From Ophiobolus disseminans (taxonomy: Eukaryota > Ascomycota > Dothideomycetes > Pleosporales > Phaeosphaeriaceae), in the NCBI GenBank assembly GCA_010093685.1, contig MU006242.1, forward strand, positions 496,001 through 560,000: a stretch of DNA of 64,000 nucleotides, given 5' to 3'. The notes under the pieces are model-generated. The model worked only from the letters and a program-made list of their open reading frames with translations. It did no database searches and had not been told where the DNA came from. Positions 34,873 to 46,100 of this stretch are shown in pieces. Each line of letters opens with the position of its first letter. Position 1 is the stretch's first letter. Both the position numbers and the translations under genes were made by a program.

Positions 34873-36009
34873 CTATTCCCATCGCGTCTCCTTTTTCAGA
34901 GGCTTCTCCCAATCCTTGATGTGGTCTATCATGATCCTCGCCGCTTGGTCTGCTGTAAAATTGCGCCCTATTGCCTCAACGAAATCGCCTTCCGGGTCTG
35001 CATGCAACGTCAGCTCAAGCTCTTCCGACTCAACAAGTCCAAGAGGCGTAACTTACCCATCAAGTAAAAGTAGATGCTGTGATCCACCAGATAGTCCTCT
35101 CCAGGCTTTACGCTGCTTGGTGTGCTGAAATACACTCTGTATGCTTTGCACGTGTCCTTGATCTGATTGTAGTCGCCCGTGAGGCCAATAAACTCTGGAT
35201 GGAACTCCTTCAAGTATTCCTTGAGCACCTTCGGGTCGTCGCGCGCGGGGTCGCAAGTGATCATGAGTGGGGTGAGGACTGTGCCGCATTCTGCGACCAC
35301 TTTGTCGTACATCAGAGCCATCTTGTCGAGCTCGTCGGGGCAGATGTCAGGGCAGTGTGTGAAGCCGAAGTAGACCTATACGTCTCTGTCAGTCCAATTT
35401 CCTCATTTGAGCTTTCAGAGGTTCCGTGTACCAACGAGTATTTGCCCAGCATGTCGTTGCTCGTGAATTTGTTGCCTTCCTGATCCATGAGTTCGAACGG
35501 TCCTCCAACCTTGGGCTTTCCAATGCCTTTCGTCTGGTCCGCTATCCGTTTCCGGGCCATGCGCTCTTTCTCGTATGTGAGGTAGGCATATAGTCCGCCG
35601 CCGGCAGCGAGGAAGAGGATGGCGGCTGTAAGGTTGAACGGCTGGTCGCAGTCAGTTTCTCAGTTCCCTACTCCTTAAACTATGCTACGAGCTTCATTCT
35701 GTGCAAAAGACTAGAACATACCCCTCCCTTGTTTCGTGCGCGAATTTGATCAATCGTCTTGAGCTTGCTGCGTGATGCAGATTGTGTAAACGGCCGTGAC
35801 TGCCCCCGCAGTGCGTTTGCAGGCTTCGAATTTCCTGCAATCGAATTCTGTGCTTCCCTGAGACATTGTGTACTCCTTCTGGATACTACCCGCGATGACG
35901 ATGCCGACGTCGAGCTCTGTGAGGCGAAGGTTCGGCGGGCATTTCGTGGCGCTGCGGTATTCCCGGCGGCTCTCGCGGCCCCAATGGCGAGTCTACGTGG
36001 CGCAGACAT
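34873..36009 (-). CDS. SCO1: SCO1 copper chaperone for cytochrome c oxidase
   Basis: Exons 36009-35722, 35641-35432, 35375-35057 and 34997-34873 give 313 aa. The first 95 residues are Arg/Ser/Ala-rich, a mitochondrial presequence. A single inner-membrane helix follows (FNLTAAILFLAAGGGLYAYL). The intermembrane-space domain is thioredoxin-like: GGPFELMDQEGN, then YFGFTHCPDICPDEL with the copper-binding CPDIC, and the third ligand His in LVDHSIYFYLMDPEG. The family segment ITCDPARDDPKVLKEYLKEFHPEFIGLTG is well conserved. SCO1 delivers copper to the Cu-A site of Cox2. Length matches fungal SCO1 (about 295-310 aa). Confidence 0.96.
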
Positions 36010-36810
36010 TATATAGAGTAGTCTATGGGTTCGTTGACGAGTGCGCGGGGTGGTTCGTCACGTTGTGAGTCTCCCAAAGATTTGAAATGTGAGCTCAAAG
36101 CACAGACCATCTCGAATGATGCTCACGAAATCAACCGGAGGTCCGAACTGCTGCTCTTTAACATCAACATCATCACAACCGTTTCATATTGAAATCTCTC
36201 ATCGGATTTTATACCTATTCTGATGACGGATCAGCAAAAGACCACGTAGCATTTGGGCTGACCAGAGAGCGAAGCCGTCCAAGGATAGCCAGGATCTTGC
36301 ATTAACATCACATACAAAACGACTGAATTGTGTACAGTCCCCGAGCAGCTCGCTTGGTATCAACTCATCAAAAAGTGAAATCTAGGCCTGATAGCCTCGT
36401 TTTAAAAGCTATGTCTTAGCATTTGAGTCAAGTCCTGAAATGAGCTCCACATGCAGCCTCCACCACGGACGAAAATATAGATGATAATCGTAAGACACAC
36501 CCTATGCAATTCGAATCTCTACATTTTTACGTCCGTATGAAAGCATTGCCTTACCTATAGGTAGTGTTGGTCGCTCCCATTGCCCGCTCATGGACGTCAG
36601 CCGCCCTTTGTAGAGGTGGAATTCCGCAAAGGATCAACATCACCCGCAATACCTATCATCAAGTCAAAGGATAAACGGAAATACATAAAGAGATGGACGT
36701 GAACCACCCAAAACAAACTCCAACTCATACCGACGACAACTAAAGTCATCTCCCAGCCACTACAACCAACACCATCACTCTCAACCTCTCTTCATAACCA
36801 AACATCCACA
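36010..36810. other. Divergent promoter between SCO1 and the DUF1330-like gene
   Basis: An AT-rich 801-bp spacer. No open frame of note, no RNA gene recognised. Confidence 0.45.
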
Positions 36811-37233
36811 ATGCCTTCCCTCCCCCTCTCCTACGAAAACCTCGCCTCCGCAACCACAAAACACCCCTCCACAAAACCAATTTTCATGCTCAACCTCTGG
36901 CGCTTCCGCCCCACCGCGCTCTACGCCCCCGAACACGCCCACCTCTCGCCCTCGCCCTGCACCGGCGAAGAAGCCATGACGCGCTACCGCCTGGCTATGC
37001 GTTCCATCCTGCCACCCAACACTGTGTTGCACTTTACTAGCGTGCCCGTAACGAGCGTGGCCGCGCCCGAGGGCGAGACGTGGGATTTTGTGGCTATTGT
37101 CAAGTATGAGAACCTGGGCGCGTTTAGGGAGATGGTGGAGTGTAAGGAGTATAGGGAGGAGGTGGAGCCGCATCGGGTGGCGGCGCTGGAGGATTATAGG
37201 TTGGTTATGTTGGATGAGGTTCAGGTTGAGTAG
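36811..37233 (+). CDS. Small DUF1330-like protein
   Basis: A single exon encodes 140 aa. The pattern PIFMLNLWRFRPTALY (a beta strand ending in N-L-x-R-F), then a helix with EEAMTRYRLAM, then WDFVAIVKYENLGAFREMVECKEY, and finally VAALEDYRLVMLDEV matches the ferredoxin-like alpha/beta barrel of DUF1330 proteins. These usually dimerise and have no firmly known function. There is no signal peptide. The 3' half of the coding strand is G-rich, like the ends of several neighbours. Confidence 0.8.
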   Translation: MPSLPLSYENLASATTKHPSTKPIFMLNLWRFRPTALYAPEHAHLSPSPCTGEEAMTRYRLAMRSILPPNTVLHFTSVPVTSVAAPEGETWDFVAIVKYENLGAFREMVECKEYREEVEPHRVAALEDYRLVMLDEVQVE

Positions 37234-37565
37234 TGCACTTGTGTATCGATGGCATCGCGGCTGGTTTCGTACTGAGATGCTCTACTGTGCTTACAGAGAA
37301 GGTTGTGATCATGGGCCCTGAAGCTATTCGCAACACTATTGTGTATCTCGGAAAATGTAATAGTGTGTGCTAGAGTTATTCGCAATACTACTCCAGTACA
37401 AAATCTGAACTTCGCAATCTAGCAAGGACTAGGTGAAATTACAATATACAATATGAATCACAAGTGGATGCATGTAGATCACATTAAACATTCATTACTA
37501 CATCGGCGTCCACAGACGATGCTATCTTCATGTGTTACATCTTCATCTCATCTCCACCTCCGCAC
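37234..37565. other. Spacer between convergent 3' ends
   Basis: 332 bp containing two near-identical short direct copies of TATTCGCAAYACT about 53 bp apart (37324 and 37377). No gene is seen. Confidence 0.5.
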
Positions 37566-39773
37566 CTAATACCCCGTCTTAGGCGGCGTACCCCTTCCCA
37601 GACCAAAGCACTTCGCCATGCCGAAGAAGATATCAGGGCTATTATACACGCCACCGAACTCCTCCTGACACGGTCCCATCGCAAAGACAGGCACATCAGT
37701 AAGCGAGTGCACACCCTGATCGTTCTCCACCGGCAGCGTGCCGTTGAGCAAGATACCGCCAGCACCGTCTGAAGGGCTAGCGTAGTAATCCGTGCTTCCA
37801 TTTGCAGCGCGAGCGGGTACACGTGGGCCGTTCTTGTGCACTTTCCAGTTCTCACGTCGGTCGGGATCGGCCATCAATCCTTGAAATAACGTGTACCTCG
37901 GATCCCAGTTAGATGGAAAGTTGCTATCGGTGTAGGTCAAGTTGCCAGTATTGATGTACTGCGATAGACCGGATTGTTCGTAGACGCCGATTGCGTCGCG
38001 CTTCTTGCGGTCGCCGCTTTGTGCAGCCATGTATTGCGTGTCGACGGAGCCCATGACATCGAAGCCATGGCCGTGGTCGGCGGTGACGAGGATGAGCGTT
38101 TCTTTGAGAGATTTTGTGCTGTTGAGTTTGGCGATGGTGGCTTTGATAGTGTCGTCGAGTTCGAGGAGTTCGCCGAGCGCTCGGTCGTAGTCGAGCACGT
38201 GCATCATTTTGTCCTGCAACAACATTAGTATTTTTCAGAAGTATCAGGCAAAAGGACGTACTATAGAGGCAGCCTCGCTCATCAAGAGCCACCCATCCTT
38301 GCCAGAGCGTGCTTGGAGTATGTCGATGGCCTTGAGGGTCATGTCCTTGAGGCCAGGTTGATCGAGAGCCGGGCCTTTGCTACCGGTGGGCGAAAGCGAC
38401 TGGTTCAGATTCTGGCGGTAGACATTACGGTCGAGCCACTTGGCCATGTTGCTGACGGTGAAGATACCAAGAGCCTTCTCGGTGTTCTTGGCGGCGAGGA
38501 GAGAAGTGCGGTTCTGGAGGATCTGGTAGTTCTGCTTCGCAAACTCCTCGTAGTAGTTCTTGTTCTGGTATGTGACACCACCAAGAGACGGTGGGTAGAA
38601 CTGCTCGGCGCCACCGCCGAATAGCACATCAATTGGAGCCTTGGTCCAGGTGTAGTTCTGGACACCGTTCAAGAACGTATCAACGATGGCGGCGTATTGG
38701 CCACGGTTACGAGTGTGCGCCACGAGGGCAGCAGGAGTAGCATCGGCAATGTATGCGGTAGAGACTATACCAATGCGTCCACCGGTGAGACGATGAAAGA
38801 TCTCGGCAATCGTCTCAACTTTGGGGTCGTCGAAAGCATCTTTGCTAGAATCGGCATACACGTTCAAGCAGTTGACAGTGCTCTTGTGGCCTGTGTTCAG
38901 AGCTGCAGCTGAGTTGGCAGAGTCGGTGATGAAGCTGTCGATCGAGTGGGTCATCTGATGACCAAGGACTGGGAACTTGTCCATGGCCATGGTGGTTTGG
39001 TACTTTCCGTTGATGGTCTTGTGCCCGATCAAGCGTGCGGCTGTGATCATGTTGGTGGTCATACCATCTCCGATAAACAGGATGATGTTCTTCGCCTTGC
39101 GCTCCTCGGCCAGGTCGCGGACAAGCCAAGTGGCCTCGGTTTTGCTGCCATTGTTGTAGTTGAGGGTCGCCGTGTATTCACCAGGCTCATAGAGCGCAAC
39201 ACGACGGTAGGCCTTGGCGGCTACATTGACGAACGACGGTCGCTTTGCATCACGAGCAAACAAGTCTGGTACAAGTCAATTATATACTGAGAAGGCACAG
39301 AATGGTCTACTCACCCTCGAAGTATGTGAAGTTCCACTTCTCGAGCTTCGGCTCTTGAATCTTGAAATACTCGACCGCCTGCTTCGCCGAAGCACCCTTC
39401 TTTGCGACTGTGAATGTGAAGCGCTCATCCAGCGGTAGACCGATTGCTTCGGAGCCATTGGTAGGCTGGTGCACTTCGAGACGGATGTCAAAGTACTGGC
39501 CCGCCAAGAAATCGGCCCTGAGTAGCCGATTAGCACCCAAGCAACGATGAAGCTAGAGAAGCTCTAGTGAAACTTTGAAGTAGCTTCCACTGGCGCAATT
39601 GCTTACTGGTCAGGAGGGAAAACGCAACCTGAAGTTCGTTAGCTGGTGTAGTGGATTTGGTGGGCAGTTGTCCGCATACCAAGCGTTGGGCATGCTCCCA
39701 AACGGCGGAACGACTGTGCGGAGGCAGTGCCCAGAAGGACTGCAGCGGCAGCAATTGAACAAATGCACTTCAT
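37566..39773 (-). CDS. Secreted or vacuolar alkaline phosphatase
   Basis: Five exons (39773-39680, 39628-39607, 39517-39315, 39265-38262, 38213-37566) give 656 aa. A signal peptide covers about residues 1-19 (MKCICSIAAAAVLLGTASA). Alkaline-phosphatase motifs are NIILFIGDGMTTNMI (metal-binding Asp), the nucleophile region SFITDSANSAAALNTGHKS (Ser in D-S-A), and LILVTADHGHGFDVMG with metal-binding Asp-His. Several N-x-S/T sequons support secretion. It releases phosphate from monoesters, normally under phosphate starvation. Exon 2 is only 22 nt; it carries CVFPPD. The 1.3-kb upstream region holds a PHO4-type site at 40151. There is no C-terminal membrane helix or GPI signal, so secretion or vacuolar lumen is likely. 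Confidence 0.92.
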
Positions 39774-40150
39774 ATTGAACGCGACTGAGAGTTGGTACGA
39801 CACGCAAGGCTCCCAAGGATGCGATGAACTACAAATTCGGAGAGGTGAGTCCCTAGACTTTATAAGCTTGCACAGCTACCTGGACCTGCATACAAGCTCC
39901 AACACGAATTGAGTAACCGTCAAGCGTCTTTCTACAAGGGTCCACATACAGCCCCTGCAGCATGTTTTCCGTGCAGCAGACGGGTCGGTCGACTGTCTTT
40001 AGCCGTCCTCGTGCAATATCCAAGCACTCTTACTGCTCGAGATGAGCGCCCCAACTACCTGGGCCAGTCCTGATTCCGCTGGCCTGGTCCGCGCCACGAG
40101 CCACTGGCATCATACTCTTGCTGGACGAGCTGCCTTATCGGGCGTGAAAT

Positions 40151-40160
40151 GCACGTTTTC
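40151..40160 (+). promoter_or_regulatory. PHO4/NUC-1-type site GCACGTTTTC
   Basis: The motif matches the CACGTT-type PHO4 site known from yeast PHO5 and lies about 380 bp upstream of the alkaline phosphatase start. The window also encodes the cognate bHLH factor. This is a motif match without occupancy data. Confidence 0.4.
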
Positions 40161-40500
40161 CGTATTGATGAGAGGCTGGTAGGACATGGTCTTGGCACAA
40201 CGTGAAAGAATACGAGGTTGTGATTCGCTGTGTAGACCTCTTCAAATGGGATCCACTGACATCCCCGCAAGTCTGCTTGGCGAGAAGCGTGGGCTGGGGA
40301 TGCCGCGGCATGCTGTGTGCTCCTGGAGCTCTACAGCCATTGGCTGCTATGCGCGCGGGATGGGCGACGACGCGGTGATAATTTCGATGTACTGAAGTTC
40401 GTTCCACGGACTGTGCCGAGGAGAAGGAAAGGGCAGGCTGTTGCTAAAAGACGGGGGTGTGGGAGTCTGTGCCCAAGTGATGTCAGCATTCGCAGCTCCC

Positions 40501-40658
40501 TCATCAGGTGTTGCAAGATTTCATGTCCCAATACTCATATTTGAAAAGACAACCTGTCTATAGTCACGACAATTTTAAGACTTTAATTGACTCACAAAAG
40601 AATTCTGAGGATAGACAGGCTTTAGTAAGGCTAGACGCCGAATTGTTGCAATAGGGGC
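40501..40658 (+). mobile_element. MITE-like inverted-repeat element, copy A
   Basis: About 158 bp with imperfect terminal inverted repeats: TCATCAGGTGTTGCAAGA on the left and, read inward from the right, CCCCTATTGCAACAATTCGG. An inner perfect inverted pair CCTGTCTAT (40553-40561) / ATAGACAGG (40611-40619) brackets an AT-rich core. It shares terminal and inner motifs with copies at 53658 and 63305. It has no coding capacity, so any movement would need an outside transposase. Confidence 0.72.
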
Positions 40659-40899
40659 CCTTACCATCCTTAGTGCCCTCGAACATCAACAACCTTCGAT
40701 TTCAGATCTTTGAATCCACATGAAATTCGAGAAGTAGCGAGATCGATCTGACAGGCAAGAGATCGCGTGCATCTCGCAGTAACAACCGTTATCCATAGCC
40801 GCGGTACACATGCATGAGGCACCCCTACCTAGGTACAGAGTGCACCATTGACACACCTGCATAGGCCCTGGGAACCTCTCGGGACCCAGACGATGTAAA

Positions 40900-40927
40900 G
40901 ATCTGGGATCTGGGATCTGGGATCTGG
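40900..40927 (+). repeat. (GATCTGG)4 tandem repeat
   Basis: Four perfect 7-bp units about 180 bp upstream of the photolyase start. Confidence 0.9.
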
Positions 40928-41105
40928 AACATGGATACTAAATACATTCCATTGGTGTTCGATGGCGCTGACCATCATGGTACGGCCTAGATCGGATTCA
41001 GCACGGTTGACCGCCGACGTCACCACTTTTGGCTTTTGTCTAAAGTTTGAGCCATCTCAGGTACAAAGATGGATGTAGCCAACTGAACAAGTGCGATATC
41101 CCTTC

Positions 41106-42971
41106 ATGCTTCTAGAGACGCGTCTCCCATCTCTGTCTTTCACGCGCAATCTCCTCGTTAGAAGACTTCCGAATCCCTTCACGAAACTACAGCGCGTACC
41201 AATCCGGAAGTTGAAGCACGCGACGCGGGAAGCGAAGAGCTCACCAAAGTCATCAGGAACGAAATCAACGCAAACCACCTCACATACACAACAAATGTCG
41301 AAAAGAACGACGTATGAGCGCTCGGAGCTCGGGCACACCACGACGAAGCGTGCGAAACAGGTCGACGAGAATCTACCATATGATTTGCTTCAAGAAGCTC
41401 TTGGAGAACAAGATGAGGTCAAAGAAGTGACAAAAGTCGCGCATTGGTTCCATCCCAAGGATCTTCGTATTCAGGATAACAAGGGGTTGCACCACGCTTC
41501 TGAGCTCGCCCAAAGCTCAAAGAAACCACTTGTTTGTGTGTATATCAACTGCCCAGCAGACGAGTCATGGCATGGTACGAGCCCAGCGCGCGTCGACTTT
41601 ATGTGTGAAGGTCTGAAAATTATGCAGAAGGAGCTTCAAGAGCTTAATATCCCTTTGGTGTTTCTGGAATGCGAAGACAGAAAGAAGATCGTGCCCACAG
41701 TCATCGAATGGTTCAAGAAGCAGAACGTATCCCACGTGTTCAGCAACTTCGAGTATGAGATTGACGAGCTGCGTCGAGATATCAAGCTCGTGAAAGAGTC
41801 CGGCGATGACATTCAGGTCTCCATCTACCACGACCAGACCATTGTCGAGCCCGGCACAATGATGACAGGCAACGGAAAACCCATGAAGATATTCACCCCG
41901 TACCACAAGAAATGGCTCGCCATCATCAAAGAAGAGCCCGAACTCCTCGACACCGTCCCTCCACCCACCGCAAACCCTTCGTCCTTCAAAAAAGAGCTAA
42001 AAGACCTCTTCGACACAACCCCACCCAAACCCGCATCCGACAAACAATTCTCCAGCCCCGACGAGAAGAAACGCATCCGCAAACTCTGGCCCCCCGGCCA
42101 CGCCGCCGCCTCCAAACGCATGGACGCCTTCCTCAAACACATCGACACCTACGCCTCCACCCGCAGCAACCCCGCGCTCGACAGTACCTCGCGCATGTCT
42201 CCCTACTTCTCCGCGGGCATGCTCAGCATGCGGTCCACCCTGCAAAAAGTGTCCGACTACAACAACAGCAGCGCCGACTTTTCCGAAAACAAAGCCAAGT
42301 CCGGCGTCTACGCCTGGGTGCGCGAAATCGTCTTCCGCGAACTCTACCGCCAGACAACAATGTGCACGCCCCACACATCCATGAACCTACCCCAGAACCT
42401 AAAGTTCGAATTCGTGCAGTGGGAAGATGATGAGGAAGGGTGGGAGAAATGGTACAAGGGCACGACGGGCGAGCCGTTTATTGATGCGGGCATGCGCCAG
42501 TTGGCTGCTGAGGCGTGGATGCATAATCGGCTGCGCATGAACGTTAGCTCTTATTTGTATTGTAATTTACTCCTGGATTACCGGCGTGGGGAGAGGTATT
42601 TTGCCGAGACGCTGATTGATTGGGATTTGTCGAATAATACGCAGGGCTGGGAGCCGAGTTGGACGGTGTTCAATCCGGTGAGTCAGGCGGAGAAGAATGA
42701 TCCAAGTGGGGATTATATTAGGAAATGTACGTATTCCCCTTTCCATCGTTTTCTTCCTGCGCTTCTGAGTTACATGCTGACGAGAGTTATTCACGCAGGG
42801 GTTCCTGAACTTGCGCATCTCGAGGGAAAGGCTATCTTCGCGCCGTACGAACGTCTCCCGAAAGAAGAGTTCGAAAAACTAGAATACCCGCAACCACACG
42901 TCAATTGGAAGAAGACGAAGCAGCGGTGCATGGAGCGGTTTAAGCGGGATATGCATGATGCTGAGCCTTGA
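41106..42971 (+). CDS. PHR1: Class I CPD photolyase (cryptochrome/photolyase family)
   Basis: Exons 41106-42726 and 42799-42971 give 597 aa. The N-terminal antenna-binding Rossmann domain starts with VAHWFHPKDLRIQDNKGLHHA. The FAD domain shows RMSPYFSAGMLSMR, WVREIVFRELYRQ, EPFIDAGMRQLAAEAWMHNR and MNVSSYLYCNLLLDYRRGE. The stretch WDLSNNTQGWEPSW continuing into TVFNPVSQAEKNDP is typical of fungal class I CPD photolyases, which split cyclobutane dimers using light. The 72-nt intron is stop-free and in frame; splicing restores YIRKWVPELAHLEG. The first ATG gives an Arg-rich, acid-poor leader that looks like a mitochondrial presequence. A second ATG at 41295 begins MSKRTTYERSELG with a nearby basic KRAKQ segment, so two products are possible. 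Confidence 0.93.
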   Translation: MLLETRLPSLSFTRNLLVRRLPNPFTKLQRVPIRKLKHATREAKSSPKSSGTKSTQTTSHTQQMSKRTTYERSELGHTTTKRAKQVDENLPYDLLQEALGEQDEVKEVTKVAHWFHPKDLRIQDNKGLHHASELAQSSKKPLVCVYINCPADESWHGTSPARVDFMCEGLKIMQKELQELNIPLVFLECEDRKKIVPTVIEWFKKQNVSHVFSNFEYEIDELRRDIKLVKESGDDIQVSIYHDQTIVEPGTMMTGNGKPMKIFTPYHKKWLAIIKEEPELLDTVPPPTANPSSFKKELKDLFDTTPPKPASDKQFSSPDEKKRIRKLWPPGHAAASKRMDAFLKHIDTYASTRSNPALDSTSRMSPYFSAGMLSMRSTLQKVSDYNNSSADFSENKAKSGVYAWVREIVFRELYRQTTMCTPHTSMNLPQNLKFEFVQWEDDEEGWEKWYKGTTGEPFIDAGMRQLAAEAWMHNRLRMNVSSYLYCNLLLDYRRGERYFAETLIDWDLSNNTQGWEPSWTVFNPVSQAEKNDPSGDYIRKCTYSPFHRFLPALLSYMLTRVIHAGVPELAHLEGKAIFAPYERLPKEEFEKLEYPQPHVNWKKTKQRCMERFKRDMHDAEP

Positions 42972-43193
42972 GAGTGCCAGATGGAATAGGGTAGACTGAT
43001 GAAAGAAATGAATTCATCAGTTCGGCCATAAACATTCCCTAGTCACAGTGGTATCGCTTCGAAGAACTTTTGAACACGTGAAAAACATTTGACAAACTAC
43101 ATGACCGGCGTACAATCATTGCCGGCATATCAGACGGTGTATCAGCTAAGAAGCGCCTAGCCTAGTACCGTCGCGAGAAATTGTCTAACCACT

Positions 43194-46100
43194 CTACTGC
43201 CCACCCGTGCGTCTGAATGCGCCGGGTCTATACTTGCCATCAGTCGAAGTCTGGGCCGGAGGAGGCGCAGACTCACGCTCGCCTTCGCGAGCCGCACCAC
43301 CGCGAGCAGCAGGGGGAGCGTAGCTACCGCCTTGAGCAGGCGAAGCTTTCCTCTCCTCACCACCGAAGCCACGACGAGGAGCCTCGTAGCGGCCACCGGT
43401 AGCAGGCGACTCGGTGCGCGCAGGCGGCGCACGGCCAGAGCCGGAGGCCTCACGCTCCCGCCATCCACCGCCTGGAGCGCCGCCACCCTGAGCCCGCAGA
43501 GCAGGTGGCACGTAACCACTGCGCTTGGGAGCCTCCTCGGCAGCAGGCACTGGCGAAGTTGGAGCAGGCGAAGCAGCAGCAGCAACAGGCGCAGCCGCAG
43601 GAGGTGGTGTCTGACCGGCAGCCTTCATGGCTTCACGTTCGCGCCAAGTCAACTTGCCAGCGGGCAGGGGGATGCGAGGTGGTGCAGCGGCGGAAGAAGG
43701 CTCAGCAGGTTGGTCGCGTGAAACGGGACGGTCTGCACCAAATCGACCGGCTTTCTGTGCAGCAATCTTGGCTTCCGCCGCTTCTTCTCTCTGGCGCTGC
43801 ATACGTGCAACCTCGTCGCGTGCCCTAGATGATGTTAGAATGGTGAAGTTGAACTTGCGCATTGATACTGACTTGTTGTCTTCGTCTCTCTTCGCCTTCG
43901 CCTCGACCAGGCGTTGTCGCTTCTCTTCTTCAGCCTGGGCCTTGGCCTCGGCTTCTTCGCGCTCGCGCTCCTCTTCTTCCCTCTCGCGACGCTCGGCATC
44001 TTCGCGCTCCTTCCGCTCCTTTGCCAATCGCTCCTTGACTTCCTTGACGCGGGCAACCTTCTTGCTCTCGAGTTCCTTCTGAGCAGCTTTTGAACGCTTC
44101 TCAAATTCGGCCTTGCGCGCTTGCTTAACGGTGGTGACGAATTGCTGGTAGGTTGGTACGAGTCTTGAAAGACGGTGCTTCAGGGCGACATCTTCCTTGT
44201 GTTTTTGCTCAGACTCCCTCAGCTCTTCCTCGGTGGACTTGTCGTAGGCGGCACGGTCGGCCTCCATCTGCTTCTCGTAATCCTCCTTCAGATGCTTGAC
44301 CTCCTCCTTACGGTAGGCTCGCTCGAGATGATCGATTCGCTTTCCGGCAATGCGGAGTTGTTCACCGAGCTGTTCCTTCTCCTTCTCAAGTGCTTGAAGC
44401 TTCAAGATACGGATGCGTTGAGAGTCAATGTCCGCGAGATCTTCTGGGAGCTCGATGTCGATCTTGGTGGTCTTCTTCAGCTCTTCGATCTGCTTCGCCA
44501 TCTCCTCGCGCTGGATTCGCTGCTGCTCCTGCTTGATTCGGGCTTCCGCACGGACGCGTTGCTCCTCGGCCAGCCGGCGCGACTCTTCCTCCTTCTGCTG
44601 TTGCTGGCGAATGAGTCTCTTGGTCTGCTCCTCATTCTCCTTTGCTTGCTGGGCCTTGAGCGCCGCGTCCTTCTTCTGTGAGATGATGTCGCGACGTGTG
44701 AGAATATCCTGGTGCTCCTTCTCCGCGCCCTCCTTGGCTCGCGCAAGAGCAGCGTCCTTCGCCTTGTGTCGCTCGGCGTTGAACGATGGATCAACATACT
44801 GACATGTGACGAAAAGAGACTTTGCCAGGCGGGTGAGTTGTGTTCGAACAATCTCAGCTGGTGTGCTCTGGAGACGCTGGACAGAGCGGGTCTCAATCTC
44901 AGCAGAGCCGGCGCCAGAGCCGGGATGCATGGCTTTGGCGGATGAGAAGACGTCAGAGTCAAATGTGAGGATACCAGTTGCGTGATCAGTTCGGATGGCG
45001 AGGTCACCCTTCTTACAGCCATTCATGATGAACTTCTCGATGGTGCCGCTGCTGACGTGGAAAGGTTCGGGGAACTGTGCAAGCTCAAGCACGAACTTGA
45101 TCTCAACTGAGTCGTAGACCTGGGAAAGCTGCTGGAAGAGGCGGGTGAGGATGACCTGCTGTAGTGGGCCGACGTACTTCTCCATGCCCTCATCAGCGCC
45201 AATTTGTGCCAGGATAGGCGAGATCTTCTTGCAGATGGACAGAGGGTGGAAGTCGACCTCGAGGATGTTGTAGAGGTCGCGGATCTCGGGGCGAACGCGC
45301 TTGAGCAAGCCCTTGCTGAGAGCATCCTTGAACAGGATGGCTCGAGTGGGTGCCTGGGACATGCCGAGCAGGTTGGTCAGGCGGGAGTTCTTGTTCTTCC
45401 GTGCCTCATCGACGTCCACGAGGGCTCCCCGGGAGCGGGATGTGCTGATGACGGGGATGGAAAGGGCAGACAGGACGACATATGATGCCGCCTTGGTCAT
45501 GTCGGCCTCGGTGACGGCGGGGTTGTCCTTCTTGGGGCTCTGTCCGGATGCGACGGCGGCGGCAGACTGGCGGAGGAGGTTGTAGTATCGGCTCCAGGCT
45601 GCAGCGTGGAAGAGGTAGTTCTCGCTGACCAGGAAGATGCGCGTGAGCTTCTCAAAGTAGTTGGCCATCATGATGTTCTTTGCGGGGCGCTTGCTCAGGT
45701 TGAGGAGCGTGTGGATGTCCTCGACACTGCGGAAAGCCTCCTGCCATAGCTCGAGCTCGACGGCGACGTTGAGCTGCTGGAAGCGGGTGTCGAGATGTCG
45801 CTGCAGGGTGTCGGGGTCTGACAGGTTGATGGCGTGCATCTGCGAGGAGAACTTGGCGGCATTCTGCAGATGGTTACGCAGCAGCTCGCAGAGACGGCGG
45901 AACTCGGTCTTGCGGGCGTACTTGGAGCAGAACTGGAAGGCCTGGTGGGCGGTCGACTGGTACATGAGCTCCAGACGGGCGTTGTTCTTGAAGATGTCGA
46001 GCACGGTGCGGTACGTCTCCCACAGGAACTTGAGCCATGGCGTTACGATGGCGCGGTCGGTGCGGTCGCGAGACTGCTCGCCGGACACTGTGGAAAGGAG

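Larger units (their letters stand above)
39774..41105. other. Divergent promoter region with MITE and short repeats
   Basis: This 1.3-kb gap serves both alkaline phosphatase and photolyase. It contains a PHO4-type motif (40151-40160), MITE copy A (40501-40658) and a 7-bp tandem repeat (40900-40927), each listed. No coding frame is supported. Confidence 0.6.
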
